From CAG-964 sp902789345 (lineage in GTDB: Bacteria; Bacillota; Clostridia; Oscillospirales; Acutalibacteraceae): a stretch of DNA of 16,526 nucleotides. The position numbers were made by a program, and so were the translations under genes. Below, one piece after another: positions 6,227 through 13,496 of the stretch (the first letter of the stretch is position 1; every line of letters starts with the position of its first letter). Below the pieces are notes generated by a model. That model was given only the letters and a program-made list of their open reading frames with translations, did not search any database and had not been told where the DNA came from. Where the stretch lies: NCBI GenBank assembly GCA_052117325.1, contig JBQKJJ010000029.1. One strand, written 5' to 3'.

Positions 6227-8590
6227 TTACTTAAGCTTCCACAGCTCCTCAGCATACTGTAGAATTGTTCTGTCTGATGAGAAGTAGCCTGCATTAGCTA
6301 CATTCTTTAGGCACTGTGTAGCAAACTTAGATCTGTCACTATAGTTCTGGTTACACTCAATCTTCTTGTCAACATATGACTGAAGGTCTAGCATAATGAA
6401 GTAGTGGTCAGGCTGATGCCAGTGAGCACCGTGAATCAGTGAGTGGTGAAGCTCAGCAAAGCTGCCCTCGCCCTGTGCACCGCCGTCTGAGAAAGTACCG
6501 TCGATTAGAGTATCAACAGCTCTCTTAATCATTGGGTTCTCGTTGTAAATCTTCTCAGCATTGTAAGCGTTGCGAGCCTTAAGGTCGTCAATCTCCTCAA
6601 CTCTTGCACCGAAGATATACTCGTTCTCTTCGCCGGCCTTTTGTGTAATCTCTACATTAGCACCGTCATAAGTACCAAGTGTAACAGCGCCGTTTAGCAT
6701 AAACTTCATGTTACCTGTACCTGAAGCCTCTGTACCTGCTGTAGAAATCTGCTCTGAAATATCAGCAGCCGGGAAAATCTTCTCAGCGTAAGATACATTG
6801 TAGTTAGATACAAATACAACCTGTAGCTTGTCCTTAGTATCAGGGTCGTTGTTTACAAGCTTAGCAATCTCGTTGATATACTTAATAATTGCCTTTGCTC
6901 TTGCATAACCAGGAGCAGCCTTCGCACCAAAGATAAATGCTGTTGGGTTCCAGTTAGGAAGCTCGCCGGCCTTTAGCTTTTGGTAAATAGCAACGATAGA
7001 AATAGCGTTCATTAGCTGTCTCTTGTACTCGTGAAGTCTCTTAACCTGTACATCAAAGATGAAGCTTGGGTCAATGTAAACATTGTCGTGCTTCTGGATG
7101 AAATCAGAAAGCTGCTTCTTCTTTAGATCCTTAATAGCGTTAAATTCAGCAATAGCCTTGTCGTCAATCTTGTCATTCAAAGCTGTTAGCTTGTCAAGAT
7201 CTCTTAGCCAGCCCTCGCCAACTCTATCTGTAATAAACTTAGAAAGCTCAGGGTTACATAGGCCCAACCATCTACGCTGTGTAATACCGTTTGTCTTGTT
7301 CTGGAAACGCTCAGGATAAACCTGGTACCACTCCTTAAATACATCGTCCTTAAGGATTTCTGTATGAATCCAAGCAACACCGTTTGTATGAGTTGAAACA
7401 TAAACAGCAAGTCTAGCCATGTGAACAAGGTTGCCATCTATAATTCTCATCTTGTTACGCATATCGCCGTGGATATTTCTTTGGTCAAAGTCACGGTCCA
7501 TATGCTCCTGGATTCTCTGAATGTACTGGAATACATTAGGAATTACATCGTTAATTAGGTTAATATCCCACTTCTCAAGAGCTTCGCCAAGAACTGTGTG
7601 GTTTGTATAGTTAAATGTCTTTTGTGCAATATCAAATGCTGTCTCAAAGTCGATACCCTCAGCCTCAAGCAGTCTGATAAGCTCAGGAATAGCTATAACC
7701 GGATGTGTATCGTTTAGCTGAATAGCATAGTCGCTTGAGAACTTGCTGAAGTCGTTACCGTGCTTAGCCTTGTAGTTCTTAATAATGTTCTGTAGAGAAG
7801 CACTGCAGAAGAAATACTGCTGCTTTAGTCTTAGAACCTTACCCTCGTAACCGTTGTCGTTAGGGTACAGAACCTTAGAAATGTTTTCAGCTGCATTCTT
7901 AGCCTCTACTGACTTAGTGTACTCGCAGTTGTTGAAAGCCAGGAAGTCGAAGTCTTCAACAGCCTCTGCCTGCCATAGACGAAGAGTATTGATGTTCTCT
8001 GTGCCATAGCCGATAACAGCCATATCATAAGGAACAGCCTTAACTGTCTGATTTTTAAATGAAACAAGAACTGTGTCTTCTTCACGACGGATTGACCATG
8101 GATCGTCAAATCTCTGCCAGTCGTCAGCAACCTCTACCTGTCTGCCGTCCTGAATAAGCTGCTTAAACAGACCGTACTTATAACGGATTCCGTAGCCGTC
8201 AAGCGGTACATCCTGTGTAGCGGCACTGTCTAGGAAACAGGCTGCCAAACGGCCAAGACCGCCGTTACCAAGTGCAGCGTCATCAATTTCCTCAAATACA
8301 TTGATGTCAATACCCTTTGAAGCAAGCAGATCCTTGATTTCTTCAAGAATGCCCATGCAAAGCATATTGTTGTAAATCATACGACCCATCAAAAATTCAG
8401 CTGACAAGTAGTAGCATCTGCGTTCACTTGCGTGCTTAGCCTTTGCTGCTGCCCATCTGTCGCTGATGTCGCCCATCATTGCCTTACCAACTACAAAGTG
8501 CAGCTCGCCTGCTGAAAGCTCTTCCAGCTTCTTGCAATACTCGCTCTTTGCAATCTCGATAAGATTATTCATCATCTTGTTCTCACTCAT
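6227..8590 (-). CDS. glgP: Glycogen/maltodextrin phosphorylase
   Basis: This cytoplasmic GT35 enzyme removes glucose units from the non-reducing ends of alpha-1,4-glucans with phosphate, yielding glucose-1-phosphate. The 787 residues match the bacterial family length. Visible motifs are YYLSAEFLMGR (60-70), the glycine-rich ALGNGGLGRLAACFLDS (106-122), QLNDTHP (291-297) with the catalytic-site His296, KTNGITQRRW (432-441), VKRLHEYKRQ (516-525), and the pyridoxal-phosphate signature EASGTGNMKFMLNG (621-634) with Lys629 as the likely Schiff-base lysine. The sequence is complete, with no missing catalytic element that I can see. Its ATG overlaps the malQ stop codon by 4 nt (ATGA), so it is second in the malQ-glgP operon and translationally coupled. 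Sequence alone does not separate glycogen from maltodextrin preference; pairing with MalQ suggests maltodextrins or glycogen breakdown products. glgP is the best symbol, malP the alternative. Confidence 0.96.
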   Translation of the reverse strand: MSENKMMNNLIEIAKSEYCKKLEELSAGELHFVVGKAMMGDISDRWAAAKAKHASERRCYYLSAEFLMGRMIYNNMLCMGILEEIKDLLASKGIDINVFEEIDDAALGNGGLGRLAACFLDSAATQDVPLDGYGIRYKYGLFKQLIQDGRQVEVADDWQRFDDPWSIRREEDTVLVSFKNQTVKAVPYDMAVIGYGTENINTLRLWQAEAVEDFDFLAFNNCEYTKSVEAKNAAENISKVLYPNDNGYEGKVLRLKQQYFFCSASLQNIIKNYKAKHGNDFSKFSSDYAIQLNDTHPVIAIPELIRLLEAEGIDFETAFDIAQKTFNYTNHTVLGEALEKWDINLINDVIPNVFQYIQRIQEHMDRDFDQRNIHGDMRNKMRIIDGNLVHMARLAVYVSTHTNGVAWIHTEILKDDVFKEWYQVYPERFQNKTNGITQRRWLGLCNPELSKFITDRVGEGWLRDLDKLTALNDKIDDKAIAEFNAIKDLKKKQLSDFIQKHDNVYIDPSFIFDVQVKRLHEYKRQLMNAISIVAIYQKLKAGELPNWNPTAFIFGAKAAPGYARAKAIIKYINEIAKLVNNDPDTKDKLQVVFVSNYNVSYAEKIFPAADISEQISTAGTEASGTGNMKFMLNGAVTLGTYDGANVEITQKAGEENEYIFGARVEEIDDLKARNAYNAEKIYNENPMIKRAVDTLIDGTFSDGGAQGEGSFAELHHSLIHGAHWHQPDHYFIMLDLQSYVDKKIECNQNYSDRSKFATQCLKNVANAGYFSSDRTILQYAEELWKLK

Positions 8591-10080
8591 TGGTCATTTT
8601 CCTCCAGTCGGTTATATGTTGTAGCCAAAGCTTTTAGTTTAGCTGCAAGCTCATCTGTAAGAGCCTCGCCTTTTATTCTCCAAACCCAGTTTCCGCCAAG
8701 TGTAGACGGTGTATTCATTCTTGCCTCGCTTCCAAGTCCGAGAATGTCCTGCATTTGGATAATTGCATATTTACTAACACTTGCATAAGCAGTGCGAATA
8801 ATACCCCAGTTGTAGCCTTCTTCTTCGGTTAATTTACAGTAGCTTCTTGCAAACTCAACATCCTGTGGCTTTGCAGTAGCAAACCAACCCATAATGGTGT
8901 CGTTGTCGTGTGTACCGCTGTAAACAACACTGTTTTCTGTATAGTGATCCGGCAAATAATCGTTATCCTCGCCACTGTCAAAGGCAAACTCAAGCACCTT
9001 CATACCAGGATAGCCTGAATCCTTTAGCAGTTGGATAACACCGGGGGTCAACAAACCAAGATCTTCGGCAACAATAGGGAAATCTCCTATTGCTTCCCTC
9101 ATCTTTTCAAAGAACTGAATACCCGGACCCTCAAGCCACTCGCCGCCAATGGCATTCTCGGCAGGGAACGGTATTGCATAATACGAATCAAACGCACGGA
9201 AGTGGTCAATTCTTACTATATCAAACAAATTAGCGGCACTCTTTATGCGAGCAAACCACCATTGATAATTTGTTTCCTTTAGATGCTCCCAGTTATAAAG
9301 CGGATTACCCCATAACTGACCTGTTGCAGAAAAATAATCCGGCGGACAACCTGCAACGCATACAGGCTGCTTTTCTTCATCCAGCCAGAAAACATCTGAA
9401 TTAGCCCAGGTGTCGGAGCTGTCCATAGCAACATATATAGGCATATCACCCATAATCTTTATACCAAGACTGTTTACATATGCTCTAAATTCTGCCCATT
9501 GCTTGTAGAAAATATACTGAACAAATTTCCAAAAATCAATTTCAGGCTTTAGCTCCTTTGTATATTTAGCAATAGCCTCCGTCTTACGAAGCTTTATATC
9601 TTCGTCCTCCCACTCTGTCCAGGCTTTCATATCGTTATTTTTCTTAACAGCCATATACAGTGCGTAGTCTTCAAGCCAAGCGGAATTATCTTTTACAAAC
9701 TTTTTATATTCAGGTGTAGATTTTCTGAACTTCTTGTAAGCAGCACGCAGTACCAAGAACTTTGTTTCGTATATCTGGGCGTAGTCTACTTCTTCAGGGT
9801 TTTCTCCCCAAGCTCTGCCCTCCAGGTCCTTTTTAGTAAGCAAGCCCTCTTCTACCAGCTTATCAATATCTATCATATACGGATTGCCCGCATAGGTAGA
9901 AAAAGACTGGTAAGGTGAGTCGCCGTAGCTTGTAGGGCCTACAGGCAGTATCTGCCATATTTTCTGACCTGCCGCCTTTAGAAAATCGGCAAAATCGTAA
10001 GCTGCCTTACCTATAGTACCAAAGCCGTAAGGTGATGGCAGTGACGATATAGACATAAGAATACCTGCACATCTTGACAT
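8587..10080 (-). CDS. malQ: 4-alpha-glucanotransferase (amylomaltase, GH77)
   Basis: This cytoplasmic disproportionating enzyme transfers alpha-1,4-glucan segments between oligosaccharides, making short maltodextrins long enough for phosphorylase and releasing glucose. The 497 residues are typical of the compact Thermus-type GH77 enzyme. Visible features are the N-terminal GILMSISSLPSPYGFGTIG (6-24), DSPYQSFSTYAGNPY (54-68), GDMPIYVAMDSSDTW (211-225), RIDHF with nucleophile Asp292, AEDLG with acid/base Glu339, and SGTHDNDT with transition-state Asp392. These positions match closely the catalytic triad numbering of Thermus amylomaltase. The start follows GGAG at 10091-10094 by 10 nt. It is first in an operon with glgP, with a predicted promoter about 80 bp upstream. 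No starch-binding extension or signal peptide is present. Confidence 0.96.
   Translation of the reverse strand: MSRCAGILMSISSLPSPYGFGTIGKAAYDFADFLKAAGQKIWQILPVGPTSYGDSPYQSFSTYAGNPYMIDIDKLVEEGLLTKKDLEGRAWGENPEEVDYAQIYETKFLVLRAAYKKFRKSTPEYKKFVKDNSAWLEDYALYMAVKKNNDMKAWTEWEDEDIKLRKTEAIAKYTKELKPEIDFWKFVQYIFYKQWAEFRAYVNSLGIKIMGDMPIYVAMDSSDTWANSDVFWLDEEKQPVCVAGCPPDYFSATGQLWGNPLYNWEHLKETNYQWWFARIKSAANLFDIVRIDHFRAFDSYYAIPFPAENAIGGEWLEGPGIQFFEKMREAIGDFPIVAEDLGLLTPGVIQLLKDSGYPGMKVLEFAFDSGEDNDYLPDHYTENSVVYSGTHDNDTIMGWFATAKPQDVEFARSYCKLTEEEGYNWGIIRTAYASVSKYAIIQMQDILGLGSEARMNTPSTLGGNWVWRIKGEALTDELAAKLKALATTYNRLEENDQ
8588..8605 (-). promoter_or_regulatory. glgP ribosome binding site inside the malQ 3' end
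   Basis: GGAGG (8601-8605 on the plus strand as CCTCC) lies within the last malQ codons, about 10 nt before the glgP ATG. The malQ TGA and glgP ATG share ATGA (8587-8590). The arrangement points to termination-reinitiation coupling and fixes the glgP start. Confidence 0.8.
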
Positions 10081-10159
10081 AATTTCTCATCTCCATTTAT
10101 ACAATTTTAAGATTTATTATTTATTAAAACTCATTAATCCCATCGTATCACACTATTAC

Positions 10160-10188
10160 AGTGTATCATAAAGAGTAAATTTTATCAA
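10160..10188 (-). promoter_or_regulatory. Probable promoter of malQ-glgP
   Basis: On the minus strand TTGATA (10183-10188) is followed after 17 nt by TACACT (10160-10165), with TGA just before it (an extended -10). A small inverted repeat, ACACT-N5-AGTGT (10150-10164), overlaps the -10 and would lie at the start site, a position where a repressor could act. The leader would be about 75 nt. This is moderate evidence. Confidence 0.5.
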
Positions 10189-10294
10189 TAGAATTTGTAA
10201 AGATTTTATGTGACAAGTTCCCAAAATTTACGCCTTATTTTTGCACATAAAACTATACCATTAACTTTTTGCACAACTTTTCAGCTTATTAATG

Positions 10295-10846
10295 CTATAT
10301 ACTATTACTATTTACTTCCTTATATGCAAGGTACATTGCTGCTGCCGCCGCTAATTCTCTTACCTTTTCACGATTGTTTACTTTGTTTTCGCACAAAAGC
10401 GCCTTTACAGCATAGGCTTTGTCCTTTGTAGACACACCTATATAAACCAAGCCTACCGGTTTTTGCGGCGTACCGCCTGTAGGCCCTGCTATGCCTGTAG
10501 TGGACACGCCTATATAGCTGTTTGCAAGCTCTCTTACACCCTGCGCCATTTCTACAGCGGTTTCCTCGCTTACAGCACCTACGGCGTCCAGGGTAGCCTT
10601 GCTTACTTTTAAAACTTTAGATTTAATTTCATTCGAGTATGAACACACACCGCAGTCAAAAACAGCAGACGCACCTGAAATTTCGGTTATTTTTTTGCTT
10701 ATAAGCCCACCGGTACAGCTTTCAGCTGTAGCTATTTTGATTCCTTTTTCTACCAGCTTTTGTACCAACAGGCTGTTAATTTCATCTATATTAATGTTAT
10801 CATTTGCAGCTTCTGCTTTAAGGCTGTTTTCTGTAATTGTTTTCAT
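10295..10846 (-). CDS. pncC: Stand-alone CinA C-terminal domain protein, probable NMN amidohydrolase
   Basis: This 183-residue protein is the single CinA C-terminal domain without the molybdopterin-binding-like N-terminal domain of full CinA. Proteins of this type include PncC, which deamidates nicotinamide mononucleotide to nicotinate mononucleotide in NAD recycling. Visible motifs are TAESCTGGLI (40-49; the Ser43 region is the expected active site) and STTGIAGPTGGTPQKPVG (115-132). The first 20 residues form a polar extension before the domain. The chosen ATG follows only a weak GGTGGG, but no other in-frame start leaves the domain whole. It lies 77 bp after proA, with a terminator-like hairpin in the gap, so read-through or an unseen promoter would be needed. 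No hairpin terminator follows it. The plus strand downstream has TTTTTGCACA twice (10238-10247 and 10266-10275). Family is sure; the enzymatic assignment is good but inferred. Confidence 0.88.
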   Translation of the reverse strand: MKTITENSLKAEAANDNINIDEINSLLVQKLVEKGIKIATAESCTGGLISKKITEISGASAVFDCGVCSYSNEIKSKVLKVSKATLDAVGAVSEETAVEMAQGVRELANSYIGVSTTGIAGPTGGTPQKPVGLVYIGVSTKDKAYAVKALLCENKVNNREKVRELAAAAAMYLAYKEVNSNSI

Positions 10847-10879
10847 ATCTACCCACCATTTTCGTCATTTATAAATTGC

Positions 10880-10910
10880 AACAAGGCACTACTTTAATAA
10901 GTGCCCTGTT
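10880..10910 (-). terminator. Terminator-like hairpin between proA and pncC
   Basis: On the minus strand AACAGGGCACT pairs with AGTGCCTTGTT (plus-strand arms 10880-10890 and 10900-10910) as an 11-bp stem with one G-U pair and a 9-nt loop, 13 bp after the proA stop. The following GCAATTTAT is a poor T tract, so it may only attenuate transcription into pncC. Confidence 0.6.
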
Positions 10911-10923
10911 ATGTAAATAAATA

Positions 10924-12168
10924 TTACCTTATTTGTCCGTCACCGGATATTACATACTTCATTGATGTCAGCTCGGTAAGGCCCATTGGTCCTCTTGCGT
11001 GCAGCTTTTGTGTAGAAATTCCTATTTCGGCACCCATACCGAACTCTCCGCCGTCGGTAAACCTTGTAGAAGCGTTAACATAAACAGCGGCAGAATCCAC
11101 CTGTGCCGTAAACTTACGCTGTGCCTCGTAGCTGTTGGTTACAATAACCTCACTGTGGCCTGTGGAATACTTTCTTATATGCTCAATAGCGTCGTCCAAA
11201 GAGTCAACAACCTTAATGGCAATTTTATAATCAAGGTATTCGTTAGCCCAGTCATACTCCTCTGCCGGAATAACACAATCGCCTAAAATTGCTTTTGCCC
11301 TGTCACAGCCGTGCAACTCAACATTATGTTCGTCCAATCTGCTTTTCAACATTGGTAAAAATTTATCTGCCACACTGCTGTGTACAAGAACAGTTTCAAG
11401 AGCATTGCACACTGACGGTCTTTGTGTTTTGCCGTTGTCAACAATATTAACAGCCATATCAAGGTCGGCGTCTTTATCAACATATGCATGGCAGTTGCCC
11501 ACACCTGTTTCAATAACAGGTACCTTTGAATTTTCAACAACAGCCTTTATTAAACCTGCGCCGCCACGAGGAATAAGCACATCTAAATATTTGCTTAAAC
11601 ACATAAGCTCAACAGAGGACTGCCTTGTAGTATCCTTTACAAGCTGTACGCAGTCGGCAGGCAGTCCTACAGACTCTATAGCCTCTCTCATAACATCGGC
11701 AATAACGGTGTTTGAGTTAATAGCCTCTTTACCGCCACGCAAAATAACAGCATTACCTGCCATTAGGCACAATGCAGCAGCGTCTGAAGTAACATTTGGC
11801 CTTGCTTCAAATATAATTCCTATAACGCCCATTGGTACTCTGATTTTTTTAATCTCCATACCGTTTTCTGCGGTTCTGCCTGTTATAACCTGACCTACAG
11901 GATCATCAAAATCGGCTACCTTGCGCACTCCCTGTGCCATACCGTCTATTCTTTCGTCTGTAAGCCTTAGTCTGTCTAAAAGTGACTGTGTTAAACCGTT
12001 TTCTTCCCCGTTTTTAATATCAATATTATTTTTCTCAATTATTCTTTCTTTATTAGCAACCAAGGCGTCTGCTATAGCAAGCAGTGCTGTCTTTTTCTTC
12101 TTTCCGGCTACAGCAAGCACACTTGCGGCACTTTTAGCCCTTGCTCCCATTTTTTCCATTTCTGTCAT
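10924..12168 (-). CDS. proA: Gamma-glutamyl phosphate reductase (glutamate-5-semialdehyde dehydrogenase)
   Basis: This cytoplasmic enzyme reduces gamma-glutamyl phosphate with NADPH to glutamate-5-semialdehyde, the second step of proline synthesis. The 414 residues are the usual length. It has the aldehyde-dehydrogenase fold, with VPMGVIGIIFEARPNVT (111-127), the NAD(P)-binding stretch GNAVILRGGKEA (138-149), RGGAGLI (201-207), ETGVGNCH (220-227), the catalytic cysteine in PSVCNALETVL (Cys254), and the C-terminal FTDGGEFGMGAEIGIST (370-386). AGGAGG at 12177-12182 sits 8 nt upstream of the chosen ATG and favours it over the in-frame Met4 and Met7. It lies 51 bp downstream of metA on the same strand, probably co-transcribed. 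The usual partner proB (glutamate 5-kinase) is not adjacent on either side. Confidence 0.96.
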   Translation of the reverse strand: MTEMEKMGARAKSAASVLAVAGKKKKTALLAIADALVANKERIIEKNNIDIKNGEENGLTQSLLDRLRLTDERIDGMAQGVRKVADFDDPVGQVITGRTAENGMEIKKIRVPMGVIGIIFEARPNVTSDAAALCLMAGNAVILRGGKEAINSNTVIADVMREAIESVGLPADCVQLVKDTTRQSSVELMCLSKYLDVLIPRGGAGLIKAVVENSKVPVIETGVGNCHAYVDKDADLDMAVNIVDNGKTQRPSVCNALETVLVHSSVADKFLPMLKSRLDEHNVELHGCDRAKAILGDCVIPAEEYDWANEYLDYKIAIKVVDSLDDAIEHIRKYSTGHSEVIVTNSYEAQRKFTAQVDSAAVYVNASTRFTDGGEFGMGAEIGISTQKLHARGPMGLTELTSMKYVISGDGQIR

Positions 12169-12219
12169 AGTATATTCCTCCTAATGTACGGATATTAATT
12201 TAATATAATATTTTATTAA

Positions 12220-13149
12220 TTATTCAAACATCTTTTTCAAATCTTCAAGGTCGTACGGTGTTTTCTGATAAACATAGTAATTCAACCAATTGGTAAAAAG
12301 CATGGTTGCGTTACTTCGCCAAGTAAGGGGAGGTGTTGCCTGTGGGTCGTCCTCCGGAAAATAGTTGTGGGGTATAGTAGGGTGAAGTCCCTTGTTTAAG
12401 TCTCTAAAATACTCTGTAGCAAGGGTGTTTCTGTCATATTCCCCGTGACCAAGCACAAAAAACTTTCTGCCGTCCTTACTGCACACAACCGCCACACCTG
12501 CCATACGGGATGTAGCAAGTATTTCAAGCTCTGGGTGCTGTTTAATATCTTCTCTTATAACACCTGTATATCGAGAATGGGGCAGTGCAAACCTGTCGTC
12601 AAAGCCACGCATTAGCGGGTGGTTGGGGTTAAGCACCCTATGTTGGAAAATACCTGTAAGCTTGTACCCGAGGTCATACTTTTTAATGCCGTAATGATAG
12701 TACAAGCCTGCCTGTGCTCCCCAACAAATATGCATAGTGGAATATACATTACGCTTACTCCACTCCATAATTGTTTCCAGCTCCTGCCAATAGTCAACCT
12801 CCTCAAAGGCCAACTGCTCAACCGGCGCTCCTGTTATTATCATACCGTCATAGCGTTTATTTTTAATTTCGTCAAAGGTTTTATAAAATTCCGTTAAATG
12901 CAGTGCAGAGGTGTTTTTTGACCGATGTGTGGCTGTTTGCAAAAGCTCCACATCTACCTGCAGCGGACTGTTTCCCAGCAAACGCAAAAGCTGAGTTTCA
13001 GTTTCTATTTTTGTGGGCATTAAATTTAAAATAATAATTTTCAGAGGTCTTATATCCTGCTTAATTGCCACATCTTCAGGCATAACAAATATATTCTCCG
13101 ATTCCAGTACCTTTATAGCGGGCAAGTCTGCCTTAACTTTAATTGGCAT
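12220..13149 (-). CDS. metA: Homoserine O-acetyltransferase, MetA family
   Basis: This cytoplasmic acyltransferase activates homoserine in methionine synthesis. The 309 residues match the family. Catalytic residues fall at canonical MetA numbers: Cys142 in MHICWGAQAG (139-148), His235 and Glu237 in LGHGEYD (233-239). Residue 111, in TGAPVEQL (106-113), is Glu. In characterised MetA proteins, Glu here goes with acetyl-CoA use and Gly with succinyl-CoA use, so O-acetylhomoserine is the predicted product, to be sulfhydrylated directly. Many databases would still label it homoserine O-succinyltransferase. AGGAGG (13158-13163) lies 8 nt before the ATG. A promoter at 13198-13226 gives a short leader of about 40 nt, and I see no S-box, T-box or other methionine-responsive RNA there. 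It is first in a metA-proA arrangement. Confidence 0.95.
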   Translation of the reverse strand: MPIKVKADLPAIKVLESENIFVMPEDVAIKQDIRPLKIIILNLMPTKIETETQLLRLLGNSPLQVDVELLQTATHRSKNTSALHLTEFYKTFDEIKNKRYDGMIITGAPVEQLAFEEVDYWQELETIMEWSKRNVYSTMHICWGAQAGLYYHYGIKKYDLGYKLTGIFQHRVLNPNHPLMRGFDDRFALPHSRYTGVIREDIKQHPELEILATSRMAGVAVVCSKDGRKFFVLGHGEYDRNTLATEYFRDLNKGLHPTIPHNYFPEDDPQATPPLTWRSNATMLFTNWLNYYVYQKTPYDLEDLKKMFE

Positions 13150-13197
13150 ATATTCAACCTCCTAACAAACATTTTAATTAACATTATACTAACTAAC

Positions 13198-13226
13198 ATT
13201 ATAAATGCAATTACCTATATTTTCAA
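13198..13226 (-). promoter_or_regulatory. Promoter of metA
   Basis: On the minus strand TTGAAA (13221-13226, 5/6 match to the -35 consensus) is followed after 17 nt by a perfect TATAAT (13198-13203). A second TATAAT lies at 13183-13188, but its -35 is poor. Transcription from the first would start near 13190. Confidence 0.68.
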
Positions 13227-13406
13227 CAGTAAATATTTATGTCCGGCTACAGACTCTCTTATAACGGCCAAAAAAGCGCTACATACTTTAAAATCGGTTT
13301 AGTATAACTACAGTTTATATTATACTTATTGTATATGCTAACATTTATAAAATAAAAAACTATTTTTGTCTATAAAGGCAAATTTGTTAATTTTGCTCTA
13401 ATAATA

Positions 13407-13435
13407 TTTACGCAATATCTCAAAAGTGGTAAAAT
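13407..13435 (+). promoter_or_regulatory. Promoter of the yfhO-like gene
   Basis: TTTACG (13407-13412) is followed after 17 nt by TAAAAT (13430-13435), which has TGG directly upstream (an extended -10). The -10 element is the same TGnTAAAAT type as at nifJ. The leader would be about 55 nt. Confidence 0.62.
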
Positions 13436-13496
13436 AATTGTGTATGCCGATGTAAGGCAAATCTTATTATTTTGGTTAGAAAGGTTCTGATACTTA

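Larger units (their letters stand above)
13150..13496. other. Divergent intergenic region between metA and yfhO-like gene
   Basis: These 347 bp carry the metA promoter near the left end and the yfhO-like gene promoter near the right end. The middle, about 13230-13400, is AT-rich and non-coding. It includes an inverted repeat AGTATAA-N12-TTATACT (13301-13307 and 13320-13326) and a short hairpin around 13240-13256 (plus strand GTCCG/CAGAC). I searched the metA-proximal side for S-box or T-box consensus stretches and found none. Confidence 0.7.

Noticed and set aside
10238..10275. TTTTTGCACA direct repeat downstream of pncC considered as a CRISPR-like or regulatory array
   Set aside because: There are only two 10-bp copies 28 bp apart in AT-rich DNA, with no further copies and no associated genes.
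11405..12184. Several open frames on the plus strand opposite proA (also opposite nifJ, glgP and pncC)
   Set aside because: They lie fully antisense to genes with complete catalytic motifs, lack convincing ribosome binding sites, and their translations resemble no family.
13301..13326. Inverted repeat AGTATAA-N12-TTATACT considered as a terminator or phage attachment site
   Set aside because: It is entirely AT-rich apart from one pair, has no T tract and no integrase or tRNA nearby. At most it is a weak operator candidate.
13150..13390. Possible SAM riboswitch or T-box upstream of metA
   Set aside because: I found no S-box core pairing pattern and no T-box AGGGTGGNACCGCG-like stretch. The best promoter is within 80 bp of the start codon and leaves only about 40 nt of leader.
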